DNA of 64,000 nucleotides, taken from Cannabis sativa (lineage: Eukaryota; Streptophyta; Magnoliopsida; Rosales; Cannabaceae). Positions 12,777-35,299 of the stretch are shown one piece after another. The position numbers were made by a program, and so were the translations under genes. Numbering within the stretch: the first letter of the stretch is position 1; each line of letters opens with the position of its first letter. The notes under the pieces were generated by a model, which was not told the DNA's origin, did not search any database, and was given only the letters and a program-made list of their open reading frames with translations. Where the stretch lies: assembly GCF_029168945.1 (NCBI RefSeq), contig NW_026870038.1:1488001-1552000 (forward strand). Reading direction: 5' to 3'.

Positions 12777-12900
12777 TAACGCCCAAATGTGACTTCCACT
12801 AGCGGTAATTGTAGTATAGATCAAGCGGTCGATTCCACAAGGAGGTGATTATGGACAAAAGCGTTAGTAGAAAAATAAACACAAAAAGTTAATAAAAAGT
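12777..12900. repeat. Fragment of an unclassified dispersed repeat interrupted by the LINE
   Basis: A block containing AAGCGGTCGATTCCACAAGG resembles a repeat phrase common in plant genomes. It appears to continue after the LINE at 14107, where AT-rich repeat sequence resumes. I infer that the LINE landed inside an older repeat. Confidence 0.35.
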
Positions 12901-14106
12901 TGGGATGCTGAGATAGTGAATGATTTATTTAATGAGCGTGAACAGCAACTCATCTTGAATATTCCATTGACCATAGGCCACGGCAGTGACAAACTTACTT
13001 GGAGCTATGAAACGTCAGGTAATTACTCGGTTAAAAGTGGTTATAACCTTCTCCAAAAGCTTCATGGAAGATGGAATGCCAATGAAGATGAACTCACCAA
13101 ATTTTGGACAAAGTTTTGGAAGCTGAAAATTCCCCCAAAGGTGAAGAATCTGGTTTGGCGAGCTGCTAGAGAATGCCTGCCGACTCTGCAACAACTGAAA
13201 ATCAAGCGAGTCGATGTTCATACACTCTGTCCTATCTGCCATGCTGAAGACGAAACCATTGTCCATGCTCTCATTACCTGTACGAGAGTGAAACAAGTAT
13301 GGGACAGAGTTGGTATTGGAACACAAGTTGTAGCAGCTGCACCAGAGAATTTTCTGGGCTGGTTTACTGCCAGTTTTGCTGCTGTTGATGCAGAAAAAAA
13401 ACTGCTTCTCCTGGTCCTTTGTTGGGCCATTTGGAACGCCCGAAATGATGTCGTATGGCAACAAAAAAGTGTTACTGCAGCTGCCATTGTTGTGCAAGCA
13501 ACAGGATACCTTGAACAATGGAAGAATGCTCAAAATTCTCGAATTGAGACGTCTTGGTCAGGCCTTAGAGCGGACGACGGTGCTGAGCATTGGACTGTAC
13601 CCAGTGTAAACTCTATCAAGGTAAACGTTGACGCTGCTCTCTTTGATGGTGGCAACAGATACGGCTGTGGCTTAGTGGCTCGAGATCATTTTGGTATGTT
13701 AATTGAGGGGAAGATGGCGCTTTTTACTGGTTCGGTTACACCGGAGGTAGCTGAAGCAATAGGCATTCGTGAAGCGTTAAGTTGGATCAAGAGACATAAT
13801 TGGCAGCAAGTTACACTCGAAACGGATTGCCTAACGGTGGTCCAAGCGATAAGAAGCGAGGTGAATATGATTTCAATGTTTGGCCAAATTATCCAAGAGT
13901 GTAAAAGTTTGTTGTTTGAATTAAAAACGATTTCTGTGTTATTTGTTAAACGATCAGCAAATGTGGTAGCTCATAACTGTGCTAGAGCTTCCATATTTTT
14001 TCCTGGTTGTACCTTCGATTTGGAGTCTGTTCCAATCGATTTGCTACCTTCTTTGGTAGCAGATTTTAATGGTTAATAAAGATGCATTTTCCATTCAAAA
14101 AAAAAA
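12901..14106 (+). mobile_element. 5'-truncated L1-type LINE with open RT zinc-finger/RNase H frame
   Basis: An uninterrupted frame runs from 12901 to 14076 (about 391 codons, beginning WDAEIVNDLF with no ATG of its own). The first part carries the W/G-YSVKSGY and KIPPKVKNLVWRA signature of the zf-RVT domain, with a CPIC...H...C cluster. The second part is an RVT_3 RNase H: NVDAAL, EVAEA, ETDCLTVV and NVVAHNCAR hold the expected acidic and His/Asn positions. Only the 3' end of ORF2 is present; endonuclease and polymerase are absent. An A-rich tail ends at 14106. The 19 bp on either side (AAAAAGTTAATAAAAAGTT and a diverged version) could be a worn target duplication. It is therefore a dead-on-arrival copy, not a host gene. 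Confidence 0.85.
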
Positions 14107-15360
14107 GTAACCAAAAGAGTTTGAAGATTTTTGTTTTGGTAATAAATATTAAAAGAAATCAAATAAAAGTGTAATCAATAGTCAAAGAGAGAAATGCTTC
14201 AATAATTATCCATATGCTTATTTAGCTATTTTGTACATTTGATTCACAAAGTTAACACAAATAATATAATATTAAAGTTCATTATATTTTGAGTATACAA
14301 ATTCTTGAAAACAAAAGAAATAATTTAATCTTATGTAGAACCTAGAAATGACATTATACATCAAGTAATAATGCAATAAAAGATTAAACATAAAACTAAA
14401 CATCAATATTATTTTTACTAAATAGTAACACATAGAAAGAGCATGACTAATCCTATATATTTTTAGTAAAGATAATGACAAAGAGATAGAGATGGAGATG
14501 GTGGTGATAGTGAATGAAATAAACATTAATATTACTTTTATTAAATTTTAGACACATAGGGAGAGCATGACTAAACTTATATATCATTTAATAAAAAGTA
14601 AATAAAAATGAACATAAAAGATAGAATTGAGCAATACTACCATTACTATAATCACTAAATAAAGCTATATAGAAAGAGCATGACTAAATCTATATATATC
14701 TGGTATATAATAGCATAGATAGTATAGATGGAAGAAAAACATAAAAATAAAATTATAATATGAACTTGCGTTACTCAAATAAATATTACAACAAAAAGTG
14801 AATCAAAAATACAAAATAACCTTACTTTGCATATGGAATCATCCCTAACCTTCCAAGGAAGATTAGACCATTATGCTAATCATTCTCATAAAATTTCTAA
14901 AGAGAAAGATGAGAAGAAAAGTGAAGAGAATTTTGCTATAATTTTTCTACACTACAAATTACACACCAAAAATTACTAAAATGAGCTCCTATTTATAGAG
15001 CCATAAAAGGACTAAAAGTAAATACATACAAGTTTGGGATTATAAAATAAATATTAATATTAAATTTAAGGTTTCAAATCAAAAATAAAATTAATATTAT
15101 TTTTGTTATCATTGTGATTTTGTCTTTTACTCTTTGGATGAAGGTTGAGTGTGGAAGAAGGAAACAGGGTTGATGATGACTTAGACTTATCATCATTGCA
15201 TCACATGCTTTGGAAGAGACAAAATTTATGATGAGTAGGCTTGACTTTTTTTGGTTGGATTGCTTTGGACTTTAACAAAAATGTCATTTTTTTTCTTCAT
15301 TTCTTTTCAATTTTGCTCCTTCCTCTTCCTTTCAACAAAAATACACTTTAATTCCTACAA
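14107..15360. repeat. AT-rich repetitive spacer with ~120-bp tandem motif
   Basis: The phrase AGAGCATGACTAA followed by TCTATATAT-like sequence occurs near 14437, 14562 and 14677, indicating a diverged tandem repeat of about 120 bp. The rest is AT-rich, with no coding signal on either strand. Confidence 0.5.
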
Positions 15361-18300
15361 AAAAAACATATATTGGATCAAAATCAAATATTTTCATTTA
15401 TAAAATATATTACAATAATTTCATGAAAATATTAATTAATACTCAATTTATTTTATCATTTAAAATAAATAAAAATTTATTTTTAACCACTGATCACTCA
15501 ATATAAAATTTAATAATAATAATAATAAAAGTCATGACAATGTTAACTAAAATTTAATAATAAAATATTAAAAATGACATAATGATAAATATAAAAACAT
15601 AACATTAATTTCAATGCAAATTTTACATTATGCTAATTTTGGATCACTTTTTATAAGTATCCAATGTTAGTAGAACTATAATTTTCATCTAATTTCATCA
15701 ATACATACTCCGTTTTGAATGTATTAGATTTAGAAGTAATTAATATTACATGTTTCCGTTTAGAGTCATCAATTTAAAATATGAGTTTTACATGTACTAT
15801 TCTGTTTAAGACACTATCAGAGCTTGTATTGAGGTAACTAAACAAAATTATACTTTTACAAATATTAGATACACATGACGCTAAAAAAAATTGTCGAGTA
15901 TATGCTGCTTATAAACTTTAATCTTTAAGTATTTATACTGTTATTTATCATATAAATAATAATAAAAATATCTCGTTTTGGAGTGATATGTCTAATTACT
16001 ATGTAGTGATATTATTTTAGGGTGGTAATGCTTATGGTTAAATTTTGGAGGATGTTTGTTCTATGTGGATGGCTTATTTGGCAAACACAAAGATGCTATA
16101 CCAATAGAGATAAATAGGTGCTACCATAGAAAAGTGTGTTGATATTGCTACATGTAGGGATGTAAACGTGGCGGGGCGGGGCGAGTGCAGGGATTGCTCC
16201 CCGACCCTTATACCCGCTTTCTAAATTCACCCCATACTCGCTTTAATATCCGTTTAAATTAAAGTGGGAGCAGGGCGGGAATTACCCAACGGGGAAATGA
16301 TTTCTATCAGGTATCCATTACACATATATTTTTGAAAAAAAAAATAATGCCTCAAAGAGAATTTATAAAAAAACAATTATAAAAACTCATTAAAACTATA
16401 AACGTGAGTGAAAGAGTGTGTATAGTAAATGAAGTTAATACAAAATTGGCAATAAAAAATAAATAGTTAAGTGTCATTTTTTAAAGCAGTTAAGTGTGAT
16501 TATTAATATGCATCACTGCAGATATTTTCATGAAAACTGAAATGTCTCATTACTATAATCAATAAAAAGCCTAAAATATGAAGTTATTTTAATTGTAGTA
16601 GTTTCAATTTTAAAACTTAAATATATACATATATCATATCAGGGTGGGTTTGGGCTGGGTATCTATTCCCCGCCAAATTTCCAACTTGGGTATGAACATT
16701 TATTAATAGAAGAAACTTAACACAGTAAAGTAAACAGAATAAAAAGTACAGGATATTTTTGAAAAAATTATACTCTACAATAAAATAAGGGTCAAGATGC
16801 AAAATGACCCTAAATCTAATAATTAACTTAATAAATGTCTATTTTTTAAAAAAATTAACAAAATGTCCTTTTAGTTAAAAATTTGATGATAAAATTACAA
16901 TTATAACCTTGAATAATTAAGTGTTCGGTATAATTATTTTACACAATAGTATATTGTTTTTATGTGCAATAATATATTTAAAAAAACTGAAAGGTAATAT
17001 ATAAATATATATTTTAAAATAACTGAAAGGTAGTATATTAGTTCAAGATTGTAGTATATTATTTTAATGTGCTATGGTATATAATGAACGAAAGACGGAA
17101 ATTAAAAAATATGGAATATTAGTTTAAGTTTGAGGTATAGTTATATTTCACTAGGAAATATTGTTTTTATGTTCATTAATATATCATGAAGGAAAGAAAA
17201 AAAAAACATGTGGAATATTAAATTAAATTTTTAGTATATATATATTTTTCACTATATTGGTGGTATATTAATTTTTCATTATAGTATTTCTGCTTATGAT
17301 TGCAGAATATAGTTTTTATATGCTATTATATATTGTGGAAAAAAATCATTTAATAGTATATTAGTTTAAGTTTATGGTATATTTATATTGGTCTAAGGTA
17401 TATTGTTTTGTATGTGATATGTATATCGTGAAGGATATAAAGAAAAAAAAAACTATTCAATATTAATTTAAGTATGAGGTACAGTTATATTTGACCTAGG
17501 TATATTGATTTTATGTTCATTGGTATTTCATGAAGGAAGGAACAAGAAAAGAAAAACTTGTGGAATATTAAATTAAGTTTTTTGTATAATTTTTTTTTCA
17601 TTATGCTGGCGGTATATTAATTTTTGACTATGGTATATCTGCTTATGATTGTGATATAAAATTTTTGTATGCTACTGTATATTGTGGAAAACAATTTATT
17701 TAATAGTATATTAGTTTAAGTTTGTGATATATGTATATTGGTTTAAGATATATTGTTTGTATATCATACGATATATTAATAAAAAATTAATTATATGGTT
17801 AAATAACATATTAGACAACAACAACAGCAGCAAAATGTAAAAGAATAAAATATATAATACCTTTTATATAATGAAAAAATAGTTGACAAAAATTTAGTAG
17901 GGATGTTTTGATTTATTGTTTTTCATAATTTCTATTAAAGACCTTTTATATAATGAAGGGTATTTTAGGTATTAAAAAGTAAAAAATGACATTTACTTTA
18001 TTATTTTTAAAAGGGACATTAACTATCTATAGAGTTAGAAATAAGGTCATTTAGTTACATTTCTCATAAAATAAAAAGAAATTTCAGTACGGTGTAAAAA
18101 AGGATAAGTTGAAAAATGCCTCTTTTATTAATCAATTAACCAAATTTGCCTCTAATTTTATATTTATTTGAAACATACCTCTTTTTATATGTATTGTATC
18201 CAAAATACGCTGACATAAGAGAGTCACATAAAGAGTATCTTGAAGTGACAGAGGAAAAATTGGTACAATATTTAAAAAACGAGGTAAAAGTAATAGACTT

Positions 18301-18390
18301 TAAAAAAAAAAGATAAAAGTAAAAAAGGATAATATAAAAATGGTATAGAGTGTAATTTTGTAAAAATCTCGTAAAATAATCCCAAAACAG
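15361..18390. repeat. Gene-free spacer with a ~350-bp tandem duplication
   Basis: Two copies of a ~350-bp AT-rich unit lie at about 17060-17409 and 17410-17770. TGGAATATTA recurs at 17211 and 17561, GTATATTAGTTTAAGTTT recurs one period later, and a third partial copy may precede them. Two short GC-rich patches near 16165-16290 and 16640-16690 resemble each other and look like pieces of another element. A 15690-15960 segment resembles sequence in XRN intron 2 (19150-19390), so it is a dispersed repeat. Confidence 0.55.
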
Positions 18391-18392
18391 AA

Positions 18393-18481
18393 TGGGCTGG
18401 GCCGGGCCTGGGCCTGGGCCGGGGCCGGGGCCGGGCATGGGTCTGGAGACTCTACAACCAAAAGGTATTTGTTAAACCCTA
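18393..18481 (+). promoter_or_regulatory. Site II-like GC block plus telo-box upstream of XRN
   Basis: A GC-rich run of TGGGCT, GGGCC and GGGGCC words (18393-18440) is followed by AAACCCTA (telo-box) at 18474-18481, about 50 bases before the start codon. TGGGCY site II motifs with a telo-box are a known pairing in promoters or leaders of housekeeping and ribosome-related plant genes. The function here is inferred from the motifs alone. The block also reads as a short CGGGGC/CTGGGC repeat. Confidence 0.5.
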
Positions 18482-18528
18482 CTTCAGAGGACGCAAGAGG
18501 TTCATTCATTCATCTCAGAGCAACAACA

Positions 18529-31013
<12,485 letters not shown>

Positions 31014-31027
<14 letters not shown>

Positions 31028-31154
31028 AGATGGATTGACAAGCCTTCCAAATCCCAACGAAATTGCAGGCGATGACAACAAGTGCCTTAGTATTATTCCG
31101 GAACCGAAACCAAAGAAAAGAAGAAGAAAAAAGGCAAAGGTGACTGGTAATTGA
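31014..31154 (+). other. Out-of-frame continuation of XRN coding sequence
   Basis: After the 31027 stop a different frame stays open to a TGA at 31152-31154. It encodes TIGEDGLTSLPNPNEIAG... and ends KPKKRRRKKAKVTGN, whose basic cluster matches the KRRRK clusters of the tail. A one-base indel near 31000-31013, or removal of a very short 55-bp intron (31014-31068, GT...AG), would join it to the main frame. Which applies cannot be told from DNA alone. Confidence 0.6.
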
Positions 31155-32052
31155 GGTCAGTATTTGCTGTGAGGACCAACCAAAATGAGTTCTTGTGTTT
31201 TCTATATATATTAAATTTTGCTCAAGTTTTTCTTCTTATTAAGTTACTTTGTTGCTTATAATTACATGATATGATATTCATGATTTTTGTCATTGAATCT
31301 CTAGAGTTTATTTATCATTTTATGCAACATTATATATACATGAGGAAATTCACTTCAATCTAGATTTGATAATTTAAACAATCTCTCTTATATTTTTATT
31401 TATTTTTTAAGTTTGATTATTGGCATTCAATTTTCAGTTTGTTTTTGTTTTGTTGTATACTTGTTTAGCTGTTAAATTTCTGTTTCTATTTTGTATCAAT
31501 GTTTTTTTTGTTTCCTTTTTCTAATTAAAACAAATTTGATCACATATTTGATTCGAAAACTACTTTTCCCTACCCACGTGATAATATGATTTGATATTTT
31601 CATGAGGTAAAACTTGAGATTTTCAGAAAATGGTGAATGTATATTTATTTATACATAAAATTAGAGAGTAAATAGGAATTTAATTAAATTAGAGACACTA
31701 TATTAAGAAACTAACTGAATGCAATTAACTTTAATTTTTACAACTAATATACAATTAAAAGCATATCTAATAAAAATTTAAATAAGTGGTGAAAAGTTTA
31801 AATATAGCTTATTTAACAAAAAGTGTGTTATAATAGTATGTCAAAAAGTGATGTAAATTTGGTATATAAATTTTTGTTAAATTTAATACAACATTTAAAT
31901 AAAAAAGTGTGTTATATTTTTGTATTATTTTATTAGTATATTTAACTATAGCATTAAATTATAAACTATTTATATATATATTTTTTTATTGTTTTACATA
32001 TTAAATTAATAAAAAAATTAATAATAAAATTATTAGTTTTTATTTTTATAAG
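31155..32052. other. XRN 3' UTR and AT-rich spacer
   Basis: The 3' UTR of XRN should start here. A TATATATATTAAATTTT stretch near 31205 could hold the far-upstream and near-upstream poly(A) elements. The remainder is AT-rich with no coding signal. Confidence 0.45.
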
Positions 32053-33226
32053 GGTAATTTGCGGCTAAACTTTGAACTTTAAAGTTTGGTTAAATTCTTA
32101 GATTGAAAAAATTATTGTTAAACTCCCTAATATCCATAATCGTTTTGATCTGTACTCTTTTCATTCATTTTGATTTGTTAAATGCCAAAGTGAACTGCCA
32201 TGGTGTATACAATGTACACGTGGCAAAATAATTTAAAATATTTTAAAATTTTAAAAATAAAATAAAAAAAAATTAAATTCTTTTTTTTCTTTCTCTTTTC
32301 TTCTTCCTCTTTCTTTTTCTTGGACCCTAACTCCATTAGCCTCCTCTTCTCTTCTCTTTCCACAGTGTCTCCTCTTGGCTTGGTGAGTCGAAGTCAGCTT
32401 CGATTTGGCTTTGAGTCCAGCAATGGTCAGCGTGGATGGAATGGGAATGTCTATGACGTTTGAGAGTGATGAGTTCTGAAGCATGTTAGGGCATGTTAGG
32501 GCATCAGCTCTGCCCACGGACCACCACGATTTGGAACTCTTCTTGAATTGTCTCAGCCACCACTTTCTTCTCCTCTCTATCTCTCTCTCCAAATGTTTTT
32601 TATCGGGTTTCATAAAAATAGAATCTTTGGCTTTTGGGTCTAATGAATTTATGAAATTGAGACAGAAGAAGAAGAAGATGATAGGTGTTTTGCTCTTATG
32701 AGTATTTTGTTTTTTTTGTTTTTGTTTTTTTTTTTGTTGAGATTAAAGAAAAAAAAAAAGAAAACGAAAAAGATTGAGGAGGATGGAGCTCGGGAGGGGA
32801 ATTTTTTGGGTTTATGGTGTTGGAGCTTGTGGTGGATTTTTTGAGTTTATGGGGCCGAAGCATGAGAAAGAGGAGAAATTTTTGGGTTTCTAGATTTTAT
32901 GGGTTGACGAAGAAGGAAGAAGTAAAAGGAAAGAAAAAAAGAAAAAGAAAAAGAAAAAAATAAATTATTTAAAATAATTATTTGTTTTTTATGATTTTTA
33001 AATTTTAAAATATTTTAAATTATTTTTTTAATATTTATATTATTATTTTTAGGTGGACTAATGAAAATTTGTCACGTGTACACTTGCGTATACTGTGGTA
33101 GTCTATTGTGGAGATACGGAGTACAAAGCAAAACGATTGTGGAGATTAATAGAGAGTAGCCATAATTTTTTCAGTCTAGGGTTTAACCATACCAAACTTC
33201 AAAGTGAGTTTAGTTGTAAATTACTC
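32053..33226. mobile_element. DNA element with long (~240-bp) terminal inverted repeats
   Basis: The left end GGTAATTTGCGGCTAAACTT pairs with the right end, complement of GAGTAATTTACAACTAAACT. Complementarity continues inward through a GTGTACACGTG block (about 32212 and 33075) and TTTAAAATATTTTAAA tracts. The ~650-bp centre (32290-32960) is less AT-rich on one side and has a minus-strand frame starting MKPDKKHLEREIERRRKWWLRQF, which might be a captured gene fragment. Mutator-like elements have such long TIRs, but I found no clean 9-bp duplication. Confidence 0.65.
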
Positions 33227-33399
33227 TTTTTTTTTTAATAAAACTATTAATTAGATATCAAATTTTGCATCAAAGTTCTGCAATTGTACATTAGAGCATA
33301 ATGCTAAAATTTGATGTAAATTTACCACAAAGCTACTTTTTGTGGTAAATATTTTATAATTTTTATATTTTTTATTGGAGATAGTCTAATATAGCTAAT

Positions 33400-33650
33400 A
33401 AATTCTAACATTCTCTCCCTTAAGGTGAAGAATAAATGTTAATCATGCCTTGTTTGTTACAAAGATAGTCAATCCGCACCCCATTCACAACCTTTGTAAA
33501 AATATCTCTTCATTGTTCTCCAATTTTTATATATCTTGTGGAGATCAAGCCTTGTTGAACTTTTTTCATGAACAAAATAACAATAAATTTCAATGTATTT
33601 AGTTCGCTCGTGAAACACAAGATTTAAGGAAATATAAAAAATAACTTGGT
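33400..33650 (-). pseudogene. Ty1/copia 3'-end relic (RNase H C-terminus and LTR start)
   Basis: On the minus strand the translation gives VFHERTKYIEI, then after a frameshift VQQGLISTRYIKIGEQ, a stop, and DIFTKVVNGVRIDYLCNK, the conserved C-terminus of copia RNase H. A purine-rich AAGGGAGAGAA tract is followed by TGTTAGAATT at 33410, which looks like a polypurine tract plus LTR edge. One frameshift and at least two stops make it non-functional. The LTR part would run leftward towards 33290. Confidence 0.75.
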
Positions 33651-34135
33651 TATCGCACTAGAATTTTGCAAGAACTAAAGATTTAAACTTGAATTCAAAG
33701 CTGATAAATCCATACAATCTTACAACATGTTAGTGAAGTATATGTGAGTGTGCCACCTTAAATGTAGCTCATTATTAATTAGTGACATATGCTATTATTT
33801 TTAGTGACATATATGTGAGTGTGCAACCTTCAATGCAACTTATAAGTAGTTAGCGACGCGCTGGCGGAATAGTATGATATATTTTACGAAATATAGGTAA
33901 ATACATTATATTCAACTTTTAGTTATTTACTAACATGCTAGCAACAATATTTAATATGTTTTGCGACATAAAATGAATTGTCATACTTAAATGCAGTTTG
34001 TAGTTGTTTAGCGACATGTTTGTGACAATCTTCGATTTAGCGACATTAATTGTGACATTTAGCGATTATTTATCGATTAAAATTTAGTGATGTTTTGCGA
34101 CATTAAATATATATTTTTTCACTTTTTTATTTGCA

Positions 34136-34785
34136 GTTGGTCGTAAAGAAGTGTTTGTACCCCCAACCTACTGAGGATGAGTATTTTAGGTCCATTAATG
34201 AGGGTAAAACCCCTCTTTGTTTTGGGATGGACATCGATGACACGGTGGATGAAGATGGTACACAACATTCGATGTTTGAAACGCAAGCTAAGACCATTGC
34301 CGTGGCTGTGGGTAAGGCGAATATAATTCCACCACAACTGCTTTCGGAACTAGCCGAGTCATCTGCTTTGAGCGCTAATACACCAGAGTATAGAGCGCTG
34401 GTGGAGAGGTTGGATAGACTTGTGAAGCAACAGTCTGCCATTATAATGTCACATGCAGAGTTATTGAATAACCAGACTAATGTGAGATGTTTATTTCTAG
34501 ATAATCAGAAAGAGATGAAGGAGTTCTTCATGGCTCAGTTGGGAAACTTGATGACATTGTTGAAGGAGGGGGCATCACAGCCACAACCATCCCAACTAGA
34601 AAATTACAGATCGTCTGATGCTGAAATTGACCACCGATGTGATTAGGAGGATGATGTGTACCCAGAAGATTGGGAACACAATGATGGTGAGCATTCGCCT
34701 CTTCCAACGAATACCATTATCACAGCCATTGGTGATACACAGTCACATGACGATGTCTTACTCATTACTTTTGTCGCTACATAAG
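34136..34785 (+). pseudogene. MULE-associated accessory gene fragment
   Basis: A coding-looking segment starts just after TTTTTATTTGCAG (a 3' splice site ending 34135). It reads LVVKKCLYPQPTEDEYFRS..., then helical AETQ/LVERLDRLVKQQSAI... to a stop at 34644-34646. The same frame resumes as EDDVYPEDWEHNDGEHSPLP before ending near 34783. The style (Lys/Gln-rich helix, then acidic) resembles the non-transposase genes carried by some plant MULEs, but no Ulp1-type catalytic domain is present. I do not recognise a specific family. Confidence 0.45.
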
Positions 34786-35299
34786 TCACTCTAAGTTGAC
34801 AATGCTTTCTTAAAAGTTTCATTTCATGTTTCCGTAGGGTCATTGAAAAATGTTGTTAACATTGTTAACAACATTGTCGATCCATATTGCCAATTGTGTA
34901 ACTCTATGTTGACAATGACCCAAATGCTTTAAAACGAATATATTTTAAATGAATTAAACCAGTCATCGCAGTATGTCAGTTAAGTCAGTGCTAAAGATTG
35001 TGGTTTATTGTTAGATATCACTAAATCTCAAAAAATTCTAAAATCAATTACGAACCTAGAAAATATCGCTTAAGTAATTCACAACGTAGATACACGTTTC
35101 CATCGTAGCATGTTGACAACGTCATCATTAAAGCTCATGGTATATTGCTAGATATCACTAAAGCTCAAAATATTTTGAAAGCCAATTAAGAACCTAGAAA
35201 ATGTGACAAAATTCGTAAAACATAAAACTAATACAGACAACAAAAAAACCAGTTCTTAAAACATACAACAAATACATACAATGAAAATACTAGTAAAGA

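Noticed and set aside
13015..13533. Minus-strand 172-codon frame over the LINE
   Set aside because: It lies opposite the zf-RVT/RNase H coding sequence and has no domain signature or intron context of its own.
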